Assembly: GCA_965248775.1 (NCBI GenBank)
Contig: OZ252150.1
Location: 4,278,001 to 4,342,000 of the forward strand
Source: JBHHUI01 sp965248775
GTDB taxonomy: Bacteria > Chloroflexota > Anaerolineae > Anaerolineales > JBHHUI01
Reading direction: 5' to 3'
Length of the DNA stretch: 64,000 nt
Shown piece after piece: positions 1-8,085 of this stretch. How positions within the stretch are numbered: the first letter of the stretch is position 1; each line of letters starts with the position of its first letter. Below the pieces are notes generated by a model. That model did not search any database. It saw only the letters and a list, made by a program, of their open reading frames with translations, and had not been told where the DNA came from. The position numbers were made by a program, and so were the translations under genes.

Positions 1-288
1 TGGCCCGAGCAAGGCATGTCCACGAAGATAGGGTTTATCCTGATAGACGTTAGGATGGTTGTACCAGCAATCAATTAGGATCGTATCCGAGACACGTTGG
101 AAACGCTCGTAATCCTGCGGAGGATCGTAATCGATCAGGCAGATGTCCAGGTCGGTCGAGTCGCCAAGCGGAGGTTCTGAACGCGCTACCGAGCCAATTA
201 GAAATCCTGCCACTATCGTCGCGCGCTCACGGCCTTTCTCTTCCGCAAAATCGTGTGCAACTTTGAGCAATAGTTCACGGTCAATCAT
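1..288 (-). CDS. Nucleotidyltransferase-fold protein (3' end outside window)
   Basis: The minus strand is open from an ATG at 288 to the window edge, about 96 residues. It carries the motif GSVARSEPPLGDSTDLDICL, which matches the GSxAxG-type and DxD metal-binding pattern of the MNT/KNT nucleotidyltransferase superfamily. Such proteins transfer a nucleotide to a protein, RNA or small molecule; the substrate here cannot be told. The ATG overlaps the stop of the upstream deoxynucleoside kinase by four bases (ATGA), so the two genes are probably translated together. The C-terminus is missing from the window. Confidence 0.7.
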   Translation of the reverse strand, partial: MIDRELLLKVAHDFAEEKGRERATIVAGFLIGSVARSEPPLGDSTDLDICLIDYDPPQDYERFQRVSDTILIDCWYNHPNVYQDKPYLRGHALLGP

Positions 289-956
289 TGCTTGGACAGT
301 CGCCCCTCCGAGAAATTGTGCAGCTCCGCCTGTAAAAGTGGAAGCTCAGGTTGATAGGTACCTGCTTCCGCAGCCCGAATTCGCGCAATGATACTGTCCA
401 GATCATTACGGTTTTTTACAAAATCTATCTCGTTCGAATCAATTGTCAGGACAGGCAAATCGCTGGATCGATTTAGGGACTCATCGTATGCTTGACGTAG
501 TAAGTCGATGTATTCCCATTCCATATCACGTTCGTAGGGTCGGTCTCGGAACGCGATCCGTTGCATCAGAACATCTGTATCAGCCCGCAAATATACGATC
601 AGATCAGGCAATGGGATTTTTTCTGCGAGCGCATTATGGACCTGATCATACGTGTCCAATTCGTCGCCGGAGAGATTAATCCGCGCGAAAAGTCGATCTT
701 TTAAAAACGTATAATCCGAGATGAGCGGCCCTTTCCTGAGAGCAGTTGGTACGGCTTCGTGTTGTTGATGATAACGGCTCAGCAGGAAGAAGACTTGAGT
801 CTGAAATGCGTATCGGGCTCGATCTCCATAGAAGTCGCTCAAAAAGGGATTTTCTTCAAAAACTTCCAGCAAAACGTGTGCATCGAAAACGGGTTGCAGC
901 ATTCTGGCTAATGTTGTTTTCCCAACGCCGATGACACCTTCAATAGCGATATACAT
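285..956 (-). CDS. Deoxynucleoside kinase
   Basis: The 223-residue protein has the P-loop GVIGVGKT at residues 7-14, an EENPF motif near residue 35, a DR pair near residue 87 and the arginine-rich lid RDRPYERD near residues 137-144. These are the hallmarks of the dGK/dCK-type deoxynucleoside kinases, which phosphorylate deoxynucleosides for salvage. Length is normal for the family. It is the first gene of a two-gene operon with the nucleotidyltransferase. Which deoxynucleoside it prefers cannot be read from the sequence. Confidence 0.85.
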   Translation of the reverse strand: MYIAIEGVIGVGKTTLARMLQPVFDAHVLLEVFEENPFLSDFYGDRARYAFQTQVFFLLSRYHQQHEAVPTALRKGPLISDYTFLKDRLFARINLSGDELDTYDQVHNALAEKIPLPDLIVYLRADTDVLMQRIAFRDRPYERDMEWEYIDLLRQAYDESLNRSSDLPVLTIDSNEIDFVKNRNDLDSIIARIRAAEAGTYQPELPLLQAELHNFSEGRLSKQ

Positions 957-1081
957 GTTTCGGAAGCATAATGCTCACTCGTCGTTTCTGCAATACCAAA
1001 CTCGGAATATTTAAGGTAAAAGAGCCTCTAGCAGGGTTGCAACCCAGAGAACAGCAGTGCGTATATAACTTTGACTGGGAA

Positions 1082-1099
1082 ACTGCCACACATGGCAGT
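1082..1099. promoter_or_regulatory. Inverted repeat upstream of the ECF sigma gene
   Basis: ACTGCCA, four bases, then TGGCAGT form a perfect 7-bp inverted repeat 35 bases before the sigma factor start. It could be an operator or a small leader hairpin. No bound factor can be named. Confidence 0.3.
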
Positions 1100-1133
1100 A
1101 TGCCCGCAAACAGTGATCTGATTGGGGACGGGG

Positions 1134-1715
1134 ATGTCCGAAGATAGTTTGCTCGTTGAGCGCGTTCGCCACGGAGAGAAGGCAGCTTTTGCCACTCTTG
1201 TGGAGAGCTACCAGAAGCCGGTTTATAACCTGGCATACCGCATGCTTGGCAATGCCGGTGAAGCCGAAGATGCTACGCAAGAAGCGTTTTTGCGGGCGTA
1301 CGCACGGCTCGGTAGCTATAACAACACAAAGCCATTCAAGACCTGGCTCTTTGCTATCGCATCGCACCATTGTATCGATCGATTGCGGAAACGCCGGCTG
1401 ATTTGGCTCTCGCTCGACGCGACGCTGCCGCCGCACCCTGCGCTTTCGGATAGCCGTCCGGGACCAGAGGAATCTGCAGTGCAATCCGAGCGACAAGAAA
1501 TGGTTCAGCAAATGCTCAGCACGCTCAAACCCAAAGACCGCATTATGGTTGTTTTGCGATATTGGTATGACCATTCTTATGAGGAAATAGCAGAAGTCAC
1601 AGGTGCGAGTGTAAGTGCCGTGAAAAGTCGGCTCCATCGAGCTCGCAATGCTCTCGCGGAGTCGCTGACGGAAAGTCCAGCAGTCAGTCAACCGGCTGCG
1701 CTGGCGGAGGGATAA
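1134..1715 (+). CDS. ECF-type RNA polymerase sigma factor
   Basis: The protein of about 193 residues shows sigma region 2 (LVESYQKPVYNLAYRMLG, then EDATQEAFLRAY) and a region 4 helix-turn-helix (YEEIAEVTGASVSAVKSRLHRAR). The gap between regions 2 and 4 lacks a region 3, as in extracytoplasmic-function sigma factors. ATG 1134 is preferred over the TTG at 1122 because GGGGACGGGG lies directly upstream. The next gene encodes a zinc-finger anti-sigma factor two bases downstream, the usual regulatory partner. The unit likely reports envelope stress, since the operon continues into membrane proteins. Confidence 0.9.
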   Translation: MSEDSLLVERVRHGEKAAFATLVESYQKPVYNLAYRMLGNAGEAEDATQEAFLRAYARLGSYNNTKPFKTWLFAIASHHCIDRLRKRRLIWLSLDATLPPHPALSDSRPGPEESAVQSERQEMVQQMLSTLKPKDRIMVVLRYWYDHSYEEIAEVTGASVSAVKSRLHRARNALAESLTESPAVSQPAALAEG

Positions 1716-1717
1716 TT

Positions 1718-2290
1718 ATGAACTGTCGTACGAGTCGCGAATACATTAATTTGACGTTGGATGGACGACTTTCGCCAGGCAAGGCGGAAATTCTCGAGGC
1801 GCATATCGAGACCTGCTCACAATGTGATGCATATCGATCGGCGCTTCAGCAAGTTGACAATCTCTTTACAGCCGAACCCGCAAGGAGTGCCCCTCCAATG
1901 CTGGCAGCAAACATCATGCAGGAGCTCGAATTGCGAACAGAGGCGCGCCGCCCCAGACAACGGGGGCTCATGCTTGCGCTGGCAACCATCACTTTTATCG
2001 CCGCGATGCTCGTTCCAGTCTCAGCAGCAATTGGATTTACGTTCCTGATCGGCAATGAACCAACTCTGAGCAGCGCGCTTTTGCAACTCGGGCTCACAAT
2101 TGCCGATATCGTTTTCAACTTCGGTAGCGGATTGTGGACTGCGCTGGGAGCTGTCCGTGCTTGGGCTGTCGACCATCCGCTTCTCGTACCAACACTGATG
2201 ATTACAGGAGCAATAGCTGCTCTCTGGATATATCTTATACGAAACCTAGGCGACGCTTTCGTCGCACAGAAAAAGGTGCTGACATTATGA
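1718..2290 (+). CDS. Zinc-finger anti-sigma factor, membrane-anchored
   Basis: This 190-residue protein starts with an anti-sigma zinc-finger (zf-HC2) domain: Cys3, His29, Cys33 and Cys36 in the HxxxCxxC arrangement. A hydrophobic segment follows at about residues 84-107, another near 117-140 and a third near 150-175. The cytoplasmic zinc domain would bind and hold the sigma factor encoded just upstream. The stop overlaps the next start as ATGA, which indicates translational coupling with the bactofilin-like gene. Confidence 0.85.
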   Translation: MNCRTSREYINLTLDGRLSPGKAEILEAHIETCSQCDAYRSALQQVDNLFTAEPARSAPPMLAANIMQELELRTEARRPRQRGLMLALATITFIAAMLVPVSAAIGFTFLIGNEPTLSSALLQLGLTIADIVFNFGSGLWTALGAVRAWAVDHPLLVPTLMITGAIAALWIYLIRNLGDAFVAQKKVLTL

Positions 2291-3369
2291 AGAAATTTCT
2301 GACGAGCTTAAGTCTCGCATTTGCGATTATAGTTTTCGCTGTACCAACTGTATTTGCGAGTGATATTTACGATGACAGAGTCGTCTTTGGTGACTCTTTC
2401 ACATTGAAAGACGGCGACATAATCGATGGCGATCTGGTCGTTTTTGGTGGGTCGGCGACGATTGAGGATGGCTCAGTCGTGACAGGTGACGTTGTGATCT
2501 TTGGTGGGAGTGTGAACGTTGGAGGTCATATCAATGGAGACCTGGTCATATTCGGCGGCGGTGGCTCGCTACTCGAAACTGCTGAAATTGATGGCGATCT
2601 CGCAACGATCGGTGGCGGGATGTCCAGAGAAGTCGGCGCGACAGTGCATGGCATTGAAACGTTCGGCATTCCCAGTAACATTCCTGATTTTTCCGGCGTC
2701 GAGTTCACGCCTGAAGCGAGGTTCGATTTTGAGCACCCTGAGTTTTCAGGTCGCTCGCGCATAAGCCGATTGCTCGAAGATACAGTCAGCGCACTCATCT
2801 GGTCAATCGGGATGGGGTTGATTGCTTTGCTCGCATTCTTGTTTATACCTGACCATCTGGAACGGGTCGGACAAGCGACCTTGATCAGTCCGGTAGCTTC
2901 CGGTGGACTAGGTTTGGTGACACTTCTACTTGCCCCATTTGTGATGCTTATTCTGACGATTACGGTAATCTTCATCCCGCTCACAATTTTTGGGATGATC
3001 GTCTTGGCTGTGGCTGTGCTGTTGGGCTGGTTAGCGCTCGGATCGCTTGTAGGGCAACGGATGATGGCCGCCAGTATTATGCGTGGTGCCAGTCCGGCCA
3101 TCGCAGCTGGATTGGGCGTTTTCGTCCTTACTCTCGTATTCCGGACACTGCAACTCGCACCAGGTGTTGGCTTTGTATTTTCCATATTTGGCGGACTGTT
3201 GTTGAGTGCCGGACTTGGTGCGGTCGTGCTGACGCGCTTCGGTTCGAGAATATATCGACAGCCAAGCACTTCGTTTGCAACCGCAACGGCAGCAGCGCCG
3301 GCAACCCCTGAACCTGCCGACTTGCCAGACAGTGTTGGTGCAGAGGACGAACCTGATGATGACGAATAA
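2287..3369 (+). CDS. Exported polymer-forming (bactofilin-like) membrane protein
   Basis: A 360-residue protein begins with a signal peptide (MKKFLTSLSLAFAIIVFAV, cleavage near VFASD). It then has repeated beta-helix turns of the type GDLVVFGGSATIEDGSVVTG between residues 25 and 120, and four hydrophobic helices between about 175 and 340. The C-terminus is acidic and proline/alanine rich. The repeats resemble the polymer-forming cytoskeletal fold, here apparently extracytoplasmic. It belongs to the sigma/anti-sigma operon and is a plausible effector of that stress response, but its function is inferred only from fold and context. Confidence 0.75.
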   Translation: MKKFLTSLSLAFAIIVFAVPTVFASDIYDDRVVFGDSFTLKDGDIIDGDLVVFGGSATIEDGSVVTGDVVIFGGSVNVGGHINGDLVIFGGGGSLLETAEIDGDLATIGGGMSREVGATVHGIETFGIPSNIPDFSGVEFTPEARFDFEHPEFSGRSRISRLLEDTVSALIWSIGMGLIALLAFLFIPDHLERVGQATLISPVASGGLGLVTLLLAPFVMLILTITVIFIPLTIFGMIVLAVAVLLGWLALGSLVGQRMMAASIMRGASPAIAAGLGVFVLTLVFRTLQLAPGVGFVFSIFGGLLLSAGLGAVVLTRFGSRIYRQPSTSFATATAAAPATPEPADLPDSVGAEDEPDDDE

Positions 3370-3399
3370 TTTGTATACGTTCCGGTTGGAGGATCGAAC

Positions 3400-3603
3400 A
3401 TGACAAAAACAATGAGAGGCTCCCTGCGCAGAGCTCGTCAAGGCGCGATGGTTGCGGGTGTCGCGCAGGGATTTGCGAATTTCTTTGGGATCAACGTATT
3501 TTGGTTTCGTTTAATACTTCTGCTCGCATTGATTCCGGGTGGGGTTCCGGGAATAGGAATTTACGCCATACTCTAGCTCGTTATTCCAAAGGATTCTGGA
3601 TAG
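3400..3603 (+). pseudogene. PspC-domain membrane protein interrupted by an amber codon
   Basis: From ATG 3400, behind GGTTGGAGG, the reading frame gives a typical PspC domain: GAMVAGVAQGFANFFGIN, a hydrophobic helix, then IGIYAIL. A TAG at 3574-3576 falls where PspC proteins have the tryptophan of the LW(L/V)IP motif, and the same frame continues LVIPKDSG before a TAG at 3601. A TGG-to-TAG change would explain this. PspC proteins sit in the membrane and take part in envelope stress responses, which fits the operon. The product either stops after 58 residues or needs read-through. Confidence 0.75.
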
Positions 3604-3626
3604 AATTCAATCGCCTGTAAATCGAG

Positions 3627-3657
3627 AAAAGGCCGTTGCCAAATGCAACGGCCTTTT
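3627..3657 (+). terminator. Rho-independent terminator after the ECF operon
   Basis: A 13-bp perfect stem (AAAAGGCCGTTGC and its complement) with a five-base loop ends in TTTT. It closes the sigma/anti-sigma/bactofilin/pspC unit. Confidence 0.9.
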
Positions 3658-3858
3658 CGTTTAAATCATTAATTCCGATTTTTGGAACTCCATAATCCGA
3701 CCCGAGTGAAAAAGGTGCTTCCCGTCGATTGGTGGGTTGAGTTTTCCAAAATCTGTCTTTTTGGAAACGTATTCCCAGAAATAGGCTGATAGAGGTCAAA
3801 AGTCGGCTGCTGTCACAAGGGAATTCGGAAAAGTTGGCTTTTTTAGTCATATTTCGAC

Positions 3859-3902
3859 TTGACAATCACAGTACATATGTTCTAATATAGAACTTACGTT
3901 CT
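3859..3902 (+). promoter_or_regulatory. Promoter with LexA-type (GAAC-N4-GTTC) operator
   Basis: TTGACA at 3859 and TAATAT at 3883 form a near-consensus promoter with an 18-base spacer. GAACTTACGTTC at 3890-3901, within the palindrome AGAACTTACGTTCT, is the exact GAAC-N4-GTTC form of the Gram-positive-type SOS box. A second arm, GTTC at 3879, makes an overlapping inverted repeat with the same GAAC across the -10. A repressor here would block transcription of the four-gene cassette downstream. Confidence 0.7.
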
Positions 3903-3920
3903 ATACAGGAAGGCTTTCCT

Positions 3921-4970
3921 TTGGCTCAACAACTTACTCGAAATTACCTTGAATTTCAGGCTGACCAGATCGAAGCAGTTTTGGCCTCCCATCGCGTGCC
4001 GGCTCGCGTTCAGAGTGGCGCCATTTCCCCTCGCTGGATGAGTTTCCATATAACGGCGGCACCCGGGGCACGCATCAGCATTGTCCGCAATCTGAGTGAA
4101 GAATTAGCACTGGCCCTTGGAGCAAAAGATGTGCGCATCGCCCGCGAAGGCGGCACTCTTGCTGTCGAAGTTCCAAGGCCCGATGCAGAACCCGTCAACC
4201 TTGTGAGAATGCTGCGCCGGCTCAAACACATGCCGCCAGTGACCGCCTGTCTTGGTCTGGCTGAGGATGGGCGCCCATTGCTCCTTCGGTTGCCATCCCC
4301 CGATGTGGCTCATGTGCTCGTCGCTGGATCAACCGGCTCGGGGAAAACAGAGCTGATCCGTACTGCTCTCTGGAGTCTCGCTATTGCAAATCGCCAGGCA
4401 CAGTTACAAATCGTTCTCATTGATCCGAAAAGACGCGGTTTTGGCCCTCTATCAAAACTACCGCATTTGATAGCACCACCGGTCAGCAGTGTAGCCGATT
4501 CAATCACTTTGCTTCAACGCATTGTAGAAGAAATGGAACGCCGAGATCGGGAGGAAATCACCAGTCCGCATCTTGTTATCGCGATTGACGAGGGCATGGA
4601 TTTGATAATGACCGGGGGCAAAGAAGTCGATACGCTCCTTACCCGGATAGCTCAACGTGGGCGAGAAGCCGGCATTCATCTGCTTGTTGGCGCGCAAAAC
4701 CCTTCCTCCTCCGTTTTCAGTTCACTGCTCAAAGCCAATTTTCCCGTGCGTCTCGTAGGGCGTGTCAGTAGCGCAAATGACGCTCGCGTAGCGGCAGGTA
4801 TAGCCGGAACACATGCCGAGAAGCTGCTTGGGCGTGGCGATTTCGTTGCAGTTGCAGCTGGTGAAACTACTCGCTTCCAAGCCGCTTTCATACCGAGCAA
4901 TGATCTTTCAATACTGCGTAATTCTATTTTGCAACGGAAAACCCTTATCAGCACAGAGGAGTCAACATGA
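3921..4970 (+). CDS. FtsK/SpoIIIE-type ATPase, small and soluble
   Basis: The 349-residue protein begins at a TTG with AGGAAGG upstream. It has an N-terminal alpha/beta region (about residues 1-95) like the FtsK beta domain, a Walker A GSTGSGKT near residue 137 and a Walker B VIAIDEG near residue 215. A helicase-like segment (LLVGAQNPSSSVFSSLLKANF, here split as LLVGAQNP and SSLLKANFPVRL) and an arginine-finger-like GRVSS follow. There are no membrane helices and no gamma DNA-reading domain, so it is much shorter than cell-division FtsK. It probably moves or grips DNA. The LexA-type operator suggests it is induced by DNA damage. Confidence 0.8.
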   Translation: MAQQLTRNYLEFQADQIEAVLASHRVPARVQSGAISPRWMSFHITAAPGARISIVRNLSEELALALGAKDVRIAREGGTLAVEVPRPDAEPVNLVRMLRRLKHMPPVTACLGLAEDGRPLLLRLPSPDVAHVLVAGSTGSGKTELIRTALWSLAIANRQAQLQIVLIDPKRRGFGPLSKLPHLIAPPVSSVADSITLLQRIVEEMERRDREEITSPHLVIAIDEGMDLIMTGGKEVDTLLTRIAQRGREAGIHLLVGAQNPSSSVFSSLLKANFPVRLVGRVSSANDARVAAGIAGTHAEKLLGRGDFVAVAAGETTRFQAAFIPSNDLSILRNSILQRKTLISTEEST

Positions 4971-5413
4971 AAACTCGCGTAATCGTCACTGTTGCGGTTC
5001 TGACATTTTGTATAGCCTTGGCTATTGTCATCGGGCAACGACTTTCAGGTGAAGCGATGGCGGTTTTACTCGGTGTGATCGCCGGCGTGGGCGCAAGCAT
5101 CCCTACCAGTCTTATTGTTGTCTGGCTAGCATTGCGCACAACACAACCCACGACACGCACTGTCGAGGTGAGTCCACCTACACCAGCTGCCAACAGGTCT
5201 GGACCTGGATCAGATCGATTCGTCGTCGTCCAACCCCCACCGCAACAAAGTGCTGGCTATGCAGCCATCGCAGCAACACAACTGCAATCCGAGCCGCAAG
5301 CACCATATCTCCGAAATCAATTTGCTCCGCGGCAGTTTACTGTGATTGGTGGGGCAACTGAGATCGAAGAGTTATCGCAGGTAATGATGGAGGAATTAGC
5401 ATGGTCTCGCTAA
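4967..5413 (+). CDS. Membrane protein of the FtsK-like cassette, unknown function
   Basis: A 148-residue protein that I do not recognise. It has two hydrophobic helices (about residues 5-22 and 30-52) followed by a proline/glutamine-rich hydrophilic tail. Its ATG overlaps the stop of the FtsK-like gene (ATGA), and its end overlaps the next gene by 13 bases, so it is firmly in the cassette. It could tether the soluble ATPase to the membrane, an inference from context only. Confidence 0.6.
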   Translation: MKTRVIVTVAVLTFCIALAIVIGQRLSGEAMAVLLGVIAGVGASIPTSLIVVWLALRTTQPTTRTVEVSPPTPAANRSGPGSDRFVVVQPPPQQSAGYAAIAATQLQSEPQAPYLRNQFAPRQFTVIGGATEIEELSQVMMEELAWSR

Positions 5414-5667
5414 GAAGAAGAGCCTTGAATGAGCCTATCCGCATCACTGCCAAACGTCACGGCTATTTCCCAAAATCTTTCACCTGGCGAGGCAAGCGTC
5501 ATGCGGTTGAAGCTGTCGAGCAGTGCTGGACCGTTTCGCAACCGAGGTGGTCTGGGGAAGCCAAACGGCATTGCTTCCGTCTGCGTACTGAAAAAGCCCG
5601 CTTTGTCGTCTATCAGGATCTGAAGCGCGACAAATGGTTTTTAGAACGCATTCTCCGGCGAAACTGA
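5401..5667 (+). CDS. DUF6504-like small protein of DNA-damage loci
   Basis: The 88-residue protein has the pattern EPIRITAKRHGYFPKSFTWRG, then a W-rich stretch, then FRLRTEKARFVVYQDL and WFLERI. This resembles the small DUF6504 family that often lies beside the imuA/imuB/dnaE2 mutagenesis genes and matches a C-terminal part of some ImuB proteins. The family assignment is from memory. Its location behind a LexA-type operator agrees with a DNA-damage role. It overlaps the preceding gene, so the start at 5401 is translationally coupled. Confidence 0.6.
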   Translation: MVSLRRRALNEPIRITAKRHGYFPKSFTWRGKRHAVEAVEQCWTVSQPRWSGEAKRHCFRLRTEKARFVVYQDLKRDKWFLERILRRN

Positions 5668-5706
5668 CTATTTTGTTCTTCTACTGAATTAGGGAAAGGT
5701 GAGGAA

Positions 5707-5937
5707 ATGGATATTGGGTTACTATGGTTTGACAATGACAAGAAACGTGATCTGCCGACAAAAGTGCAGCGCGCCGCTGAGCATTATCAGAACAAGTTTG
5801 GTTTTTTGCCGGATGTATGTTTTGTCCATCCCAGTCAATTGCCCGAAAATGGCAACGATGTTAACTCTGGCCTGATTATGGTTAAACCGAGCCATACAGT
5901 ACTGCGCCACCATTTCTGGCTGGGTCAGGCTGAATAA
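5707..5937 (+). CDS. Conserved 76-residue protein (MDIGLLWFDND type)
   Basis: A short protein starting MDIGLLWFDNDKKRDLPTKV, preceded by AAAGGTGAGG. It has a central region FGFLPDVCFVHPSQL and an end containing HTVLRHHFWLG. I recall similar small proteins in Chloroflexota next to FtsK-like and DUF6504-like genes, but no function is known to me. No membrane or zinc motif is visible. It is the last gene of the cassette and is followed by a strong terminator. Confidence 0.6.
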   Translation: MDIGLLWFDNDKKRDLPTKVQRAAEHYQNKFGFLPDVCFVHPSQLPENGNDVNSGLIMVKPSHTVLRHHFWLGQAE

Positions 5938-5962
5938 ACAATAAACCGTTTCGTTTCGATTT

Positions 5963-5998
5963 CAAAAGCCGGTAGAGTCTGACCGGCTTTTGTTTTTT
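5963..5998 (+). terminator. Rho-independent terminator of the FtsK-like cassette
   Basis: An 11-bp stem CAAAAGCCGGT/ACCGGCTTTTG with an eight-base loop is followed by six T residues. Confidence 0.9.
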
Positions 5999-6001
5999 AA
6001 A

Positions 6002-6460
6002 TCACTTGTGGCTGTTCGTTCTCACCCTGTATCTGACGCCAAAGCACTCCCCGCCGACCCCAAACAGAGCAAGCACTCCGACATTCAGCAGCCCTACGCA
6101 ACATGCGATTGCGAGTTGTTGGGCCCAGATGAAGCCGGATGTGAGTTCTGGCGCGGGTATTCCCTGTATATCTGCAACGATCTCAGCGGCGAGTTGACTC
6201 CCTTCCGGAAAAAACGCCGCCAATCCCGCAGCCGCCAACAATTGTCCACTTAGGGCGCCCACACTTGCAATCCCACCGGCAGCTGCTCCAGTGCGAGCTG
6301 CCAAAGCGCCGGTCATTGGTCGATCAAACACGCCCGATAAATAACCCGCGACCAAGCCAACAACAACGACCACACACAATCCACAAAGCGGCGCGATCAG
6401 GGCTGCAATCACACTCAAGACGAAACTTAGGGCGATCCCTATGAGGCCGGCTTTCGACAT
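6002..6460 (-). CDS. Small glycine/alanine-rich membrane protein
   Basis: A 152-residue protein with three or four hydrophobic helices: residues 4-20, 24-45, 58-85 and about 115-138. It is rich in glycine, alanine and valine and has a CGLC pair in the second helix. I do not recognise the family; a DUF-type integral membrane protein is likely. It lies 12 bases downstream of holA on the same strand and may share its transcript. Confidence 0.5.
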   Translation of the reverse strand: MSKAGLIGIALSFVLSVIAALIAPLCGLCVVVVVGLVAGYLSGVFDRPMTGALAARTGAAAGGIASVGALSGQLLAAAGLAAFFPEGSQLAAEIVADIQGIPAPELTSGFIWAQQLAIACCVGLLNVGVLALFGVGGECFGVRYRVRTNSHK

Positions 6461-6472
6461 TCCTTTCCTCGT

Positions 6473-7468
6473 TTACGCGGTCAACCCTGCGACAAGCGTG
6501 TCCAAAGTTACCAACTGATCGGCGCCACTTTTCATGGCGATATCAAGTTCGAGCAAGCGGGTATAAATACGTTCTAATTGATCTATTCTATAACGACGCG
6601 CCTGGCTAGCGATCTTCTCTGCTACAAAAGGCTGTACCCCAAGCCCGGATGCTATTTCTGGAATGCGCGCACCCTGATCCTGCAACTCGCGCGCCAACAA
6701 CAACAACCGGAACTGCCGAACGATCATTGCAAAAATGGAAAACGGATCCTGCCCGGGCTGATCAAGGAGATGTCGCAACTCAGTCATTGCAACCCGACCC
6801 TGCCGTTGCCCTAATGCATCCACGAGTTTGAAAATGTTGGCATGGCTTGCAGCAGGGGTGAGACGTTCAACATCTTCCCCATGTACGGGGCGTGACCATT
6901 CCACGTACGCCAATAACTTATCAATTTCATTTGCGATCAAGCGGGTCTCTTCGCCTGCCGCTGTGGTGAGAGCATGCGCGCCTTCGATCGAGAATTCACC
7001 ACCTTGGGTTTGCGCGCGATTCTGTATCCAGCTGACAAGCTCACCACCTTTTGGCAACGCCAAGTTCTTAATCGCTGCGCCCTTAACTGCGCGAACAGCT
7101 TTGATCAAGCGACTGTTCGCCGGCAGTTTGCCGGGCGCAACCAGTACCAAGGCTGTAAATTCTGGCACAGAGGGCAAATATTCCAACACGTCTGAAACCA
7201 CGACTCGGTCCAGCAGACCGCCGGTGCGCGTGATCAGATTTGTAATCACCACCAAGCGTTGTGTGGTGAGGAAAGGCATCGTATCCAAGATCGTGCGCAC
7301 TTCGCCGCTACTGGCATGTCGCGCGTCGAACTCAGATGAATTTATTAGCGCGTTCTCCGAGGGGCCGAGGCGAGTCTTGTATTCGGAGAGGCTCTCGCTA
7401 ATGGCGAAGTCGTCCTCGCCGTAAAACAGTGTTACAGAAGGGAGTGGATCCGACATAGTGTTGGACAA
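6473..7468 (-). CDS. holA: DNA polymerase III subunit delta
   Basis: The 331-residue protein starts with PSVTLFYGEDDFAISESL, the usual LFYGED of delta subunits. It carries the mid-region PNSRLIKAVRAVKG, SWIQNRAQTQGGEF and the collar-domain segment DPFSIFAMIVRQFRLLLLAREL. Delta opens the beta clamp in the clamp-loader complex. The clamp gene dnaN and the delta' gene holB are elsewhere in this window. The start could be at 7468 or at an internal ATG four residues later. Length is normal. Confidence 0.9.
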   Translation of the reverse strand: MSNTMSDPLPSVTLFYGEDDFAISESLSEYKTRLGPSENALINSSEFDARHASSGEVRTILDTMPFLTTQRLVVITNLITRTGGLLDRVVVSDVLEYLPSVPEFTALVLVAPGKLPANSRLIKAVRAVKGAAIKNLALPKGGELVSWIQNRAQTQGGEFSIEGAHALTTAAGEETRLIANEIDKLLAYVEWSRPVHGEDVERLTPAASHANIFKLVDALGQRQGRVAMTELRHLLDQPGQDPFSIFAMIVRQFRLLLLARELQDQGARIPEIASGLGVQPFVAEKIASQARRYRIDQLERIYTRLLELDIAMKSGADQLVTLDTLVAGLTA

Positions 7469-7560
7469 GTATACCTTCCAGCAAGACCATCCGAAAATAC
7501 AGAGGCCGACCCGATCAGGTTGTCACGATTAACTAATTTTTTTGAAACGTGGGGCGCGCG

Positions 7561-8085
7561 TTAGCTGCGCGTCTCAATGCGATGCACTGTCCAACGTCCG
7601 GCCTGATGTTGTGTAATGGAGACAATTTTTAGATCGCCCATCAGCCCGGTGGTAGTCACTTCGCGCTGGACAGTCATGCCAAGAGGTTGGGCAAAGATCA
7701 ACGTCAATGTAGCCACACTCATAAAAAGCGGCAAGCGCTCGAGCCGCGTGCGCCAGGTTTTGCCAAGCGAGATCGCACCCACAAAAGCGACCAAACCGAC
7801 CAACATACCGGAGGTAACAAAATTCGTTCCGCAGTTTGGATGAACGGCAAGATGATGCTCGCCGTTGCGCATACGTTCGAGTGCCTTATGTGTCGCTTCT
7901 ACAACCGCGTCTGTTGATACATTTCCGAAGAGCACAAAGCCACGATGATCGGATCGCCCGGCGATACTTGTACGTGGCCGCTGCGCACTTAGCAGATGAA
8001 TAGTCGCATGTTCCAGACCATGGTTTTTTCTTATACGTTCTAGGACAGGAACACTGCGAAATAAAGCCCGCACTTCTCCAGCCAT
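7561..8085 (-). CDS. DUF6391-like membrane protein
   Basis: A 174-residue protein with the motif RKNHGLEHATIHLL near residues 18-31, which is characteristic of a small family (DUF6391) of unknown function. A second histidine/cysteine cluster, LAVHPNCGTNF, lies near residue 100. One or two hydrophobic helices follow (about residues 112-130 and 138-155). Its start abuts the stop of the sortase gene, so it is in an operon with sortase and thioredoxin-like genes, suggesting an envelope role. The family name is from memory. Confidence 0.6.
   Translation of the reverse strand: MAGEVRALFRSVPVLERIRKNHGLEHATIHLLSAQRPRTSIAGRSDHRGFVLFGNVSTDAVVEATHKALERMRNGEHHLAVHPNCGTNFVTSGMLVGLVAFVGAISLGKTWRTRLERLPLFMSVATLTLIFAQPLGMTVQREVTTTGLMGDLKIVSITQHQAGRWTVHRIETRS

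Noticed and set aside
2526..3401. A long minus-strand frame opposite the bactofilin-like gene
   Set aside because: It is antisense to a convincing gene with a signal peptide and repeats, and has no motifs.
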